Below are positions 25,333 to 32,262 of a stretch of DNA of 32,262 bases, in pieces. The translations under genes were made by a program, and so were the position numbers. Positions within the stretch are counted from its first letter, which is position 1. The number at the start of each line of letters is the position of its first letter. The stretch is from assembly GCA_013215605.1 (NCBI GenBank), contig JABSQW010000206.1, positions 1-32,262 of the forward strand, read 5' to 3'. The notes beneath the pieces were generated by a model. It was not told the DNA's origin, did not search any database, and worked only from the letters and a program-made list of their open reading frames with translations. Source of the DNA: Myxococcales bacterium. GTDB lineage: Bacteria; Myxococcota_A; UBA9160; SMWR01.

Positions 25333-25475
25333 GCGCTTCTCCCTGCGCGCCGGGATTCTTGGGGCGCGTACCCGTACCGTAACCCGGATAGCGAACCGGG
25401 GTGAAGCGAAACCAGTGGGCGCCTCCGCTCGCTCACCGCCCGGTTCGACCAGCCCAGAGCCCGGCGGGGAGGAGC

Positions 25476-25481
25476 TATGCT
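25476..25481 (+). promoter_or_regulatory. Candidate -10 element upstream of the ACAD operon
   Basis: TATGCT fits TANNNT and ends 8 bases before the ATG at 25490. A GGGAGGAG purine run at 25467-25474 lies about 15 bases from the ATG, too far for ideal Shine-Dalgarno spacing, so either a leaderless start or a poor ribosome site is possible. Confidence 0.25.
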
Positions 25482-25489
25482 GCTCTTCA

Positions 25490-26698
25490 ATGGATCTCGG
25501 TTACGGAACGGAATACGAGGCCTGTCGCGAGCAGGTGCGCGTCTTTCTTCGCGCCCAGTGGCCACCGCGCGAGACGAATGCCGAAGATGCCACCGCCGAG
25601 CAGATTCAGAGCTTCCGCCGCGCAGCCGTCGACGCGGGCTATCTGTATCGGAACATTCCGCGTCGCTTCGGGGGCTCGGAGCAGGAAGCCGACATCCTCG
25701 CGGCGCAGATCATCCGCGAAGAGTTCGGCACCGTACGTGCGCCCATGGAGCTCACCGGCCAGGGCCCGCAGATGTTGGCGCCGACGCTGCTCGAATGGGG
25801 GACCGACTGGCAGAAGGATCACTTCGTTCGCAAGGCCATCGAGGGCGAACACATCTGGTGCCAGGGTTACAGCGAGCCCGGCGCGGGAAGCGACCTGGCG
25901 TCGCTTCGGACCACCGGCGAGCTGCGCGACGGCGAGTGGGTGTTGAACGGCCAGAAGATCTGGACCACCCACTGGAAGCGCGCCCATTACATGTTCGCAC
26001 TGGTGCGTACCGAGCCCGAGGCGGGCAAGCACGCGGGCATCTCCTACCTCTTGTTGAAGATGGATCAGCCGGGGGTCGAGGTTCGGCCGCTGAAGCAGAT
26101 CACCGGCGACTCCGAGTTCGCCGAGGTGTTCTTCAACGATGCGCGCACACCGGCGGACTGGATCGTTGGCGAGCGCGGCGCGGGCTGGACGGTTTCGCGC
26201 TCGCTGCTTCGCCACGAACGCAACATGATCGGAAGTGCGAACCGCTCGGCGGGACTGTTCCGGAGCCTGCTGCGCCTGGCTCGCAGCGCGCAGATCGATG
26301 GACGCCCGGCGGTGGAGGACCGCCAGGTCCGCGAGGCACTGGCGGCCATTCACGGTTACGTCGAGACGCAGCGCTGCTCGTCCTACGTCCAGCTCACCCG
26401 CGAGCTCCAGGGTCGCGACTCGGAAACCCTGTCCCTGCTGAACAAGATCAGCGACACCAACATCGGGCAGCAGGTCTCCCTGCTCGCACACCGCCTGCTC
26501 GGTGCCGAGAGCGCGCTGGCCCCGCGCGGGCAGCCGGCGGGCAGGACTTCCGGCAACGAGAAGTGGATGAATCAGTTCATGGGATCGCTCGGCATGGCGA
26601 TCGCAGGCGGGACGTCGAACATCCAGCGAAACATCATTGCCGAGCGCGGCCTGGGGCTGCCCCGGGACGCGGCGGCCGCGCGGGACGAAAAGCCGTGA
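25490..26698 (+). CDS. Acyl-CoA dehydrogenase, larger subunit of a heteromeric pair
   Basis: A 402-aa acyl-CoA dehydrogenase with the signatures CQGYSEPGAGSDLAS (about 124-138) and NGQKIWTT (153-160). At the C-terminus the segment normally YEGTxxIQ reads AGGTSNIQ: the MCAD-type catalytic Glu is G373. A candidate base is E243 in LLRHERN, the position used by isovaleryl-CoA and actinobacterial steroid side-chain dehydrogenases. The next gene encodes a second, shorter ACAD and overlaps by GTGA, the layout of the alpha2beta2 FadE28-FadE29-type enzymes that oxidise bulky steroid-CoA side chains. The ATG at 25490 (MDLGYGTEYEACREQV) is the first possible start in frame. It opens the plus-strand operon. 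Confidence 0.88.
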   Translation: MDLGYGTEYEACREQVRVFLRAQWPPRETNAEDATAEQIQSFRRAAVDAGYLYRNIPRRFGGSEQEADILAAQIIREEFGTVRAPMELTGQGPQMLAPTLLEWGTDWQKDHFVRKAIEGEHIWCQGYSEPGAGSDLASLRTTGELRDGEWVLNGQKIWTTHWKRAHYMFALVRTEPEAGKHAGISYLLLKMDQPGVEVRPLKQITGDSEFAEVFFNDARTPADWIVGERGAGWTVSRSLLRHERNMIGSANRSAGLFRSLLRLARSAQIDGRPAVEDRQVREALAAIHGYVETQRCSSYVQLTRELQGRDSETLSLLNKISDTNIGQQVSLLAHRLLGAESALAPRGQPAGRTSGNEKWMNQFMGSLGMAIAGGTSNIQRNIIAERGLGLPRDAAAARDEKP

Positions 26699-27780
26699 AC
26701 TTCGACCTCTCCGACGAACAGCGGCTGCTGGAAGAAACGGTGGACAAGTTTCTCGCCACCGAGTGCGCGATGCCGCGCGTCCGCGAACTCTTCGACGACG
26801 ACGCGGGTTTCGACGAGGCCGTCTGGCACGGTCTGGGCGAGATGGGTGTGCTGGGCCTGCACCTGCCGGAAGACGTGGGCGGCGCTGGTCTCGAGTTGCT
26901 GGAGCTGGCCGTCGTGGCCGAAATCATGGGTCGCCGCGCGACACCGGGTCCCTTCTTCGAACACGTTCTCGCCGCCATGGCAATCGACCGTGCAGGGAGC
27001 GAAGCCCAACGCGAGCAGTGGCTCCCGCGACTCGCCAGCGGCGAGGCCCGCGCGACCATCGCCGTCGCGGAAGGCGGCGCGTCGGGTGAGTGCTGGCGTC
27101 CCGAGCAGTGGCAGCTCGGGGACGGGTCGGCGCTGTCCGGCGAGAAGCGCTTCGTCCCCCACGCGCTTGGCGCCGACCTCTTCGTGGTGGGACTGCGCGG
27201 CGGCGGACTGGGGCTCGTGGAGTCCGGCGCACCGGGACTCGCGACTCAGCGCCTCGAGGGACTGGACCGCACCCGCCGCCTGGACTGCGTGACGTTCGAG
27301 GAGACCCCCTGCGACCGCCTGCCCCGCGGCGCCGAAGTCGCAACCCAGGTGCTCGACGCGGGCCTCGTCCTGCTGGCCGCCGACGCCCACGGTGGTGGCA
27401 TGGCGTGTGTCGACGCCGCCGTCGAATACGCGAAGACTCGCGAGCAGTTCGGCGTGAAGATCGGAAGCTTCCAGGCCTTGAAGCACCAGTTGGCCGACAT
27501 GGCGGTGGAGATCCATCCCACCCGCGGTCTGGTCTGGTACGCGGCCCACGCCTTCGACCATCTCCCCGAAGAGGCGTCGGCGGCCGCCGCCACTGCGAAG
27601 GCGCACCTGGGCGACCGCTTCGTCGACGTCGCACGTCGTACCATCGAGGCCCACGGGGGCATCGGGTACACGTGGGAATGCGACGTCCAGTTCTGGCTCA
27701 AACGCTCACTCTTCGATTGGGCGATACTGGGCGACCCCAACCTTCACCGCCGGCGCGCTGCCGACCTGCTGGGCTGGTAG
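26695..27780 (+). CDS. Acyl-CoA dehydrogenase, smaller subunit of a heteromeric pair
   Basis: A 361-aa acyl-CoA dehydrogenase starting with GTG inside the preceding stop (GTGA). It has the N-terminal helical domain (FDLSDEQRLLEETVDKFL), a degenerate middle beta-domain without the usual SEPxAGSD flavin motif, and a conserved C-terminal domain: YAKTREQFGVKIGSFQALKHQLADM and IEAHGGIGYTWECDVQFWLKR. A weak mid-domain with an intact REQFG region is typical of the partner subunit in alpha2beta2 ACADs. The tight overlap implies equal synthesis and complex formation. Confidence 0.87.
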   Translation: MNFDLSDEQRLLEETVDKFLATECAMPRVRELFDDDAGFDEAVWHGLGEMGVLGLHLPEDVGGAGLELLELAVVAEIMGRRATPGPFFEHVLAAMAIDRAGSEAQREQWLPRLASGEARATIAVAEGGASGECWRPEQWQLGDGSALSGEKRFVPHALGADLFVVGLRGGGLGLVESGAPGLATQRLEGLDRTRRLDCVTFEETPCDRLPRGAEVATQVLDAGLVLLAADAHGGGMACVDAAVEYAKTREQFGVKIGSFQALKHQLADMAVEIHPTRGLVWYAAHAFDHLPEEASAAAATAKAHLGDRFVDVARRTIEAHGGIGYTWECDVQFWLKRSLFDWAILGDPNLHRRRAADLLGW

Positions 27781-27811
27781 GGTTTCCAGTCCCCGGGGCG
27801 ACGAGGCCAGT

Positions 27812-29089
27812 ATGAGCGAGAGCGACGAGGCGGCGCGCCGCGAGGGGCGCATCACCGACGAGGGCATCGAGAAGCTGCGCCAGCGCATCGGCGTCCCGAA
27901 GCCCCTCCCTCGGCCTCCCCACTACCGCTGCCCCAACGAAGACATCTTCCGCAATCTCTCCTACAGCATCGGCGACGACAACCCCCTGTACTGCGAGCCC
28001 GAGTACGCGGAGAAGACGCGCTGGGGTGGGCTGATCCTCCACCCGGCCTTCGTGGGCTGCGACACCTTGATCGGCATCGACGAAGTCGACGCCGTGCCGC
28101 CCGACAAGCTCGACATCATGCGCGGCGACCCGCTGCGCGGAGTGCACGCCTTCTACTCGAGCGGCGTTCGCGAGTGGTGGCGCCCGCTGCGACCGAACCG
28201 GAAAGTGTTCCGGCGCAACGCGGTGGTGGGCGTGATGGAGAAGAAGAGCGAGTTCGCAAAGCGTTCGGTCCACGAGTGGACCGCCAACGTTTTCGGAGAC
28301 GGTCAAGGCGAGATCCTATCGACCCAGTACCGCCTGATGATTCGCACCGAGCGGGGCAGCGCGCGCAAGGAGAAGAAGTACAAGGATCTCGCGCCCGAGC
28401 CCTACACCCTGGAGCAGCTCACCGAAATCAACGACCAGTACGCCGCGGAAGAACCCCAGGGAGCGGAGCCGCGCTATTGGGAGGACATCGAGGAGGGACA
28501 GCTGATCCCGCCCGTCGTGAAAGGGCCTCTCACCGTCACTGACATCGTGTGCTGGCACGTGGGCGTGGGTATGGGTTACTACGGCGTGAAGGCGCTTCGC
28601 CTCGGTTACCAGAACCGGCAGCGGATCCCCGGCTTCTACCAGCCCGACCCCCTCAACGTTCCCGATCAAATGATGAGGGTGCACTGGGACGACGCGTATG
28701 CGCAGGTCGCTGGTGCGCCCACCATGTACGACTACGGGCGCATGCGAGAGTGCTGGCTCGTGCATCTGTGTACCGACTGGATGGGCGACGACGCCTGGCT
28801 CTGGAAGCTCGATTGCGAGTTTCGGCGCTTCAACTTCGTGGGCGACACCCAGTGGATGCGCGGTCGGGTGGAGCGCAAGTATCTCGCGGAGGGCGATCGG
28901 CCGGCCGTCGATCTGGAGATCTGGGGAGAGAATCAGCGCGGCGAAGTGACGACTCCGGGACACGCGACCGTTTTGCTTCCGAGCCGCGAGCATGGAGAAG
29001 TGCGCCTCCCCGATCCGCCGGGCGGCGCGACCGACCTGGAGAGCGCTCTCGATGGGCTGGCAGATCGCTTCGCCCATGGTGACGACTGA
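27812..29089 (+). CDS. Double-hotdog MaoC/FAS1-like dehydratase
   Basis: A 425-aa protein with two hotdog halves, as in FAS1-like dehydratase domain proteins. The N-terminal half has SYSIGDDNPLYCEPEYAEKT and GGLILHPAF (about 50-80), which aligns with the hydratase-2 motif GDxNPxH, but the catalytic His is Y60 (D55, N57 kept). The C-terminal half has VHWDDAYAQVAGAPTMYDYGRMRECWLVHL and ends with HATVLLPSR, typical of the family. It probably hydrates the enoyl-CoA made by the upstream ACAD pair, though the Tyr substitution makes the active half uncertain. The start ATG at 27812 lies 31 bases after the ACAD stop. Confidence 0.82.
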   Translation: MSESDEAARREGRITDEGIEKLRQRIGVPKPLPRPPHYRCPNEDIFRNLSYSIGDDNPLYCEPEYAEKTRWGGLILHPAFVGCDTLIGIDEVDAVPPDKLDIMRGDPLRGVHAFYSSGVREWWRPLRPNRKVFRRNAVVGVMEKKSEFAKRSVHEWTANVFGDGQGEILSTQYRLMIRTERGSARKEKKYKDLAPEPYTLEQLTEINDQYAAEEPQGAEPRYWEDIEEGQLIPPVVKGPLTVTDIVCWHVGVGMGYYGVKALRLGYQNRQRIPGFYQPDPLNVPDQMMRVHWDDAYAQVAGAPTMYDYGRMRECWLVHLCTDWMGDDAWLWKLDCEFRRFNFVGDTQWMRGRVERKYLAEGDRPAVDLEIWGENQRGEVTTPGHATVLLPSREHGEVRLPDPPGGATDLESALDGLADRFAHGDD

Positions 29090-29097
29090 GTCGAAGC

Positions 29098-30663
29098 GTG
29101 CTGATCCACGATCACTTCGACTACTGGGCGCGCGTCGCACCCGACCGCGAGTTCGCCGTGGACGCGTCGAGGCGCGTGTCCTTCGGTGACGCGGCCGCCG
29201 AAGTGTCGCGCCTGGCCTCGGCGCTGCAGAGCGCGAGAGTCGCGCCGGGCGATCGGATCGCGATCGTCGCGAGGAATCGCGTCGAGTACCCCATCGCGAG
29301 CTTTGCGGCCTCGCGCCTCGGCGCCGTGGTGGTGCCCGTCAACGTGCGGCTGGCCCCGGACGAGCTTCATTTCGTGCTGGAGGACTCGCGAGCCCGGTAC
29401 GTGTTCGTCGATGCTCCCTTCGCGGAAGCACTGCAGAGCATTCGGGGCAAGCTATCGAGGCTCGAGGGCGCGGTGGGATTCTGCGAAGTGGGTGGCGAAG
29501 CGCTCCCCGACGGCACCACCCCCTACGAGGACTTTCTCGAGACCGCCGCTCATGCTCCGCCCGCACGGCGCGCCGCAGCCGGTGACGACGCGGTGCAGTT
29601 CTACACGAGCGGCACCACGGGTCAGCCCAAGGGCGTCGTGCATTCGCACCTCTCGTTGGCGGTGGCGGCCTCCTACTGGCGAACCGTCTTTCCGCTCGCG
29701 GCAAACGAGCGCCAACTCCTCGTCTCCCCCGCCTTCCACTCGGGTGGATTCCTGAACTTTCTCCACACCTCGCTGTGCGGCGCGTCCGTCTACCTGCTGG
29801 CGAAGTTCGACCCGGGCGAAGTGCTGCGCCTGATCGCGGAGGAGCGGCTGGTTCGCGCCAGCCTCGTGCCCGCCACGCTCGACGCCTGCCTCGCCGAGGT
29901 GAAGGAGACGCGGCCCGATCGCTTCGAAAGCCTTCGATACCTGAGCTACGGGGCCTCGCCCATCTCCACCTCCAGCATGCGCCGCGCTCTCGAGGTCTTC
30001 CCCTGCGAGATCCACCAGCAGTTCGGTCAAACCGAGGCGCCGATCCTCACCCACCTCATGCCCGACGATCACCTGCGCGGGCTCGAGGAGCCGTCGCTGC
30101 TGCTCTCGACGGGGCGCCCCGTGGTGGGCTGCGAGATCCGGATCGTCGGGAGCGAGGGCCAGTCGCTTCCCGCCGGCGAACGGGGCGAGATCTGCGCGCA
30201 CACGCCGCTGGTGATGAAGGGCTACTTCGGCCGTCCCGATGCCACCGCCGAGACCCTGCGCGATGGCTGGCTGCGCACTGGCGACATCGGCTTTCTCGAC
30301 GACCACGGCTATCTGAGCATCGTCGACCGACTCAAGGACATGATCGTGACCGGCGCCGAGAACGTGTTTGCCCGCGAGGTGGAAGAGCGCCTGCTCGCCC
30401 ACCCGGTGGTACGAGAGGCGGCCGTCATCGGTGTCCCGAGCGAGCGCTTTGGTGAAGAGGTGAAAGCGGTCATCGTGCTCGAAGGCGAGCGGTCGGTCAG
30501 CGCCGAGGATCTGATGGCCTTCTGCGGAGAACGACTGGCGGGCTACAAGCGACCCCGTACAGTGGACTTCGTCGACGAGCTTCCGCGCAACGCGAACGGC
30601 AAGGTGCTGAAGCGTGTGCTGCGTGAGCCCTACTGGGAGGGGCACTCTCGCCGCGTTTCGTGA
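29098..30663 (+). CDS. AMP-forming acyl-CoA synthetase, second copy
   Basis: A 521-aa ANL enzyme starting with GTG, 8 bases after the preceding stop. Motifs are YTSGTTGQPKGV (169-180), QQFGQTEAP, the RTGDIGFLD and IVDRLKDMIVTGAENVFAREVE hinge region, and K502 in NANGKVLK as the adenylation lysine. The pattern fits medium- or long-chain or aryl/steroid-type acyl-CoA ligases; chain length cannot be inferred. It differs markedly from the ligase at 16897-18405, so the two may activate different acids of one pathway, for example a side chain and a ring-derived acid. Confidence 0.91.
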   Translation: MLIHDHFDYWARVAPDREFAVDASRRVSFGDAAAEVSRLASALQSARVAPGDRIAIVARNRVEYPIASFAASRLGAVVVPVNVRLAPDELHFVLEDSRARYVFVDAPFAEALQSIRGKLSRLEGAVGFCEVGGEALPDGTTPYEDFLETAAHAPPARRAAAGDDAVQFYTSGTTGQPKGVVHSHLSLAVAASYWRTVFPLAANERQLLVSPAFHSGGFLNFLHTSLCGASVYLLAKFDPGEVLRLIAEERLVRASLVPATLDACLAEVKETRPDRFESLRYLSYGASPISTSSMRRALEVFPCEIHQQFGQTEAPILTHLMPDDHLRGLEEPSLLLSTGRPVVGCEIRIVGSEGQSLPAGERGEICAHTPLVMKGYFGRPDATAETLRDGWLRTGDIGFLDDHGYLSIVDRLKDMIVTGAENVFAREVEERLLAHPVVREAAVIGVPSERFGEEVKAVIVLEGERSVSAEDLMAFCGERLAGYKRPRTVDFVDELPRNANGKVLKRVLREPYWEGHSRRVS

Positions 30664-30701
30664 TCGCGGTCCCCCGCTCTCTGCCCGAAGGAAACCCGAC
30701 C

Positions 30702-31505
30702 ATGAGCTACGAGACCGTGCTGTACGACGTCAGCGATCGCATCGCGACCATTACCCTGAACCGCCCCGACGTGCTGAACGCCGTCTCGAAACAGATGCAG
30801 CGGGAGCTCGCCGACGCCTTCGCGAGTGCCGAGAAGGACGACGAGGTGTGGACCCTCATCGTGACCGCTGCCGGGCGCGGCTTCTGCCCGGGTGCCGACG
30901 TCGGCGATATCTCCGAGAGCGGAAAGGTGAGCTACGCGGAGTCCTACCTGGGCTCCTACCCGCAGTGGGAGCCCCCGCGCGAGGCCACTCCGCCCTTCCG
31001 CGAGATGGCCAAGCCCATCGTGTGTGCGGTCAACGGCGTGTGCTGTGGCGCGGGCCTCGATCTCATCACCACGAGCGATATCGTGATCGCCTCCGAGAAG
31101 GCGACCTTCTTCGACCCCCACGTGAGCATCGGTCTCGTCTCGGCGCGAGAGATGGCGCGGCTGGCCCGGGTGCTGCCCTTCAACATCTGTATGCGAATGG
31201 CGCTCATGGGCAAGCACGAACGCATGGACGCCAGGCGCGCCTACGAACTCGGGCTGGTGAGCGAAGTCGTGGAACACGAGCGCCTGGGCGAGCGCGCCCG
31301 GGAGATCGCCATGACGATCAACCAGAACGCGCCGCTGGCGGTGCGGGGCACTCGACTGGCTCTGCGCAAAGGTCAGGGTCTCCCCCTCTACGAGGCCGAA
31401 CTCGTGGCCGAGATGTTCCGCGAGCGCGTCACGAAGACCGAGGACGCGTTGGAGGGGCCGCGCTCGTTCAAGGAGAAACGGAAGCCGGAGTGGAAGGCCG
31501 AGTAG
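30702..31505 (+). CDS. Enoyl-CoA hydratase/isomerase (crotonase) family, non-canonical active site
   Basis: A 267-aa crotonase-fold protein. The oxyanion-hole region GRGFCPGADVGDI (58-70) and NGVCCGAGLDL are typical. The two catalytic glutamates of classical enoyl-CoA hydratase (E144 and E164, 20 residues apart) are replaced by D120 and H140 here (GAGLDL, FDPHVSIG). The enzyme may therefore be an isomerase, hydrolase, C-C lyase or atypical hydratase. The ATG at 30702 has AAGGAAA upstream and begins the conserved sequence (MSYETVLYDVSDRIATITLNRP); an in-frame GTG at 30660 overlaps the ligase stop (GTGA) and would add 14 residues, so either start is possible. It is the last gene of the plus-strand operon. 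Confidence 0.85.
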   Translation: MSYETVLYDVSDRIATITLNRPDVLNAVSKQMQRELADAFASAEKDDEVWTLIVTAAGRGFCPGADVGDISESGKVSYAESYLGSYPQWEPPREATPPFREMAKPIVCAVNGVCCGAGLDLITTSDIVIASEKATFFDPHVSIGLVSAREMARLARVLPFNICMRMALMGKHERMDARRAYELGLVSEVVEHERLGERAREIAMTINQNAPLAVRGTRLALRKGQGLPLYEAELVAEMFRERVTKTEDALEGPRSFKEKRKPEWKAE

Positions 31506-31518
31506 CCAGGTGACTCGG

Positions 31519-31544
31519 GTACCGGCGAGAAGAATTCGCGGTAC
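31519..31544. terminator. Hairpin at the end of the catabolic operon
   Basis: GTACCG-g-CGA pairs with TCGCGGTAC across a 7-base loop (nine base pairs with one bulged G). It lies 14 bases after the crotonase stop and before the convergent phosphatase gene. There is no T-run, so it could stop transcription in either direction or protect the transcript end. Confidence 0.38.
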
Positions 31545-31574
31545 GCGGCGAGCGGGTCGGAACAGGCTCGAACC

Positions 31575-32262
31575 CTAGTCCAGGTAGCGGTCGTTGAGCA
31601 ATCGCCGCTGATCGGTCGTGAGCCGTAAGCCGTCCGATACGAACCCGGCGAACGACCCGAATTCTTCGTCGATGGCGGTGAATGCGGTCTGTAGGTAGGA
31701 AGACCGCACCCCGGACAAGGCTTTCACATCCGCCAAGGTCACCTGGGGATTGTTCGCCCGCCAGCGCGGCAGGATGAAACCCTCGAAGTCGATCGTCTCG
31801 TTCGTCAGGAGGTAGTCGTCGGTTGCATCGGCTTCGCTCACGCCGAGCACCCTCTGGATGAACGCAGCAGCGAGGCCGGTGCGATCCTTGCCGGCTGTGC
31901 AATGAACCAGGAATCCGCCGTCTGCGGTCTCGAGAAGCGCATCGAAGACCCGGCGGTAGGCATCGACGTGCTCCACCGCCAGTTCGCGATAGATTTCCCG
32001 CATGAATCGTCGCCGGTCCTCCGGGGTCAGCTCCGTGTTGCCGAGCGCCCCGCGCAGCGCAACAGCGCTTCCCGGGTCCATCGGCACCTCCATCCTCCGC
32101 GGCAGCTGCATCGGAAAGGGTGTGGGATCTCCTTCCCGTTCTTCCGGAAAGCGCAGGTCGCAGATGGTCTCCACCCCCAGGTCGATGATGTGCTGGCGGC
32201 CAGCGCCCGTGAGGTCGGCCATCTGGCCGCAGCGAAACAGTCGGCCGGATGTGACCCGGCCG
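31575..32262 (-). CDS. Tyrosine/dual-specificity phosphatase (Y_phosphatase3 type), truncated at window edge
   Basis: A protein-tyrosine-phosphatase-fold enzyme with the P-loop HCTAGKDRTG; numbered from the ATG at 32222, the nucleophile is C108 and the Arg R114. The family motif ETICDLRFPEERE lies near the beginning. The visible 215-aa frame starts at that ATG, but the frame continues upstream without a stop to the window edge, adding GRVTSGRLFRCGQ, which matches the conserved GRLxRSxxL motif that normally precedes this point. The true start is therefore outside the window and the gene is 5'-incomplete here. These enzymes dephosphorylate tyrosine residues or phosphoinositides. It converges with the catabolic operon and is probably unrelated to it. 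Confidence 0.85.
   Translation of the reverse strand, partial: GRVTSGRLFRCGQMADLTGAGRQHIIDLGVETICDLRFPEEREGDPTPFPMQLPRRMEVPMDPGSAVALRGALGNTELTPEDRRRFMREIYRELAVEHVDAYRRVFDALLETADGGFLVHCTAGKDRTGLAAAFIQRVLGVSEADATDDYLLTNETIDFEGFILPRWRANNPQVTLADVKALSGVRSSYLQTAFTAIDEEFGSFAGFVSDGLRLTTDQRRLLNDRYLD

Noticed and set aside
25333-25489. GTACC-type short repeats and CCCGG/CCGGG arms between the BaiE-like gene and the ACAD operon as an operator
   Set aside because: The arms are about 5 bp, imperfect and GC-rich; I could not separate them from chance.
1-32262. CRISPR arrays, tRNA or rRNA genes, insertion sequences, integrases or phage genes
   Set aside because: I saw no regularly spaced repeats, no tRNA-like cloverleaf or rRNA signatures, and no transposase or integrase motifs.
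1-32262. Defence system or secondary-metabolite biosynthetic cluster as the novel feature
   Set aside because: No nuclease, helicase, toxin-antitoxin, PKS or NRPS domains are visible; the acyl-CoA ligases, SDRs and ACADs fit catabolism better.

Overview
The window is high-GC, densely coded bacterial DNA. It holds 28 confidently called protein genes plus one doubtful small ORF. I see no rRNA, tRNA, insertion sequence, phage gene or CRISPR array. GTG and TTG starts, GTGA stop/start overlaps and several genes without a visible Shine-Dalgarno are common. The content (acyl-CoA metabolism, many SDR, SnoaL and amidohydrolase paralogues, DUF2855) suggests a free-living, probably aerobic or facultative, Gram-negative or actinobacterium-like organism with a large catabolic repertoire. 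The sequence alone does not fix the phylum; an uncultured proteobacterial or myxococcal-type lineage is a guess. No stretch longer than about 210 bases lacks a plausible gene.

Left part (1-14.4 kb), mixed metabolic and transport genes. A (+) 91-3596: D-aminoacylase-type amidohydrolase, SnoaL-like protein, GPH-family MFS symporter. B (-) 5645-3604: methyltransferase, then a second MFS transporter. C (+) 5762-11027: TIM-barrel sugar isomerase, Gfo/Idh/MocA dehydrogenase, GT-C membrane glycosyltransferase, carboxymuconolactone-decarboxylase-like protein, SDR. D (-) 13047-11125: a sulfatase-fold putative lipoprotein lacking the formylglycine cysteine. E (+) 13096-14365: a doubtful 42-aa ORF and a DUF2855 protein.

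Right part (14.4-31.5 kb), a catabolic island. F (-) 20076-14443: KstD-like flavoprotein, acyl-CoA synthetase, amidohydrolase-2, DUF4345 membrane protein, TetR regulator with a palindromic candidate operator. G (+) 20243-23153: SMP-30 lactonase-like protein, SDR, SnoaL, SDR. H (-) 25332-23160: a SnoaL protein resembling the bile-acid 7-alpha-dehydratase BaiE, followed by a second KstD-like flavoprotein. I (+) 25490-31505: two acyl-CoA dehydrogenase subunits, a double-hotdog (FAS1-like) dehydratase, an acyl-CoA synthetase and a crotonase with non-standard active-site residues. A tyrosine phosphatase (-) runs off the right edge.

Taken together, F-I encode CoA activation (two ligases), alcohol/ketone oxidation (SDRs), flavin-dependent enone formation (two KstD-like enzymes), vinylogous dehydration (BaiE-like), lactone opening (SMP-30), and beta-oxidation of a bulky acyl-CoA (heteromeric ACAD, hotdog hydratase, crotonase). 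This would fit degradation of a hydroxylated alicyclic compound such as a steroid, bile-acid-like molecule or terpenoid. That reading is inference from family content and gene order; the substrate cannot be read from the sequence.
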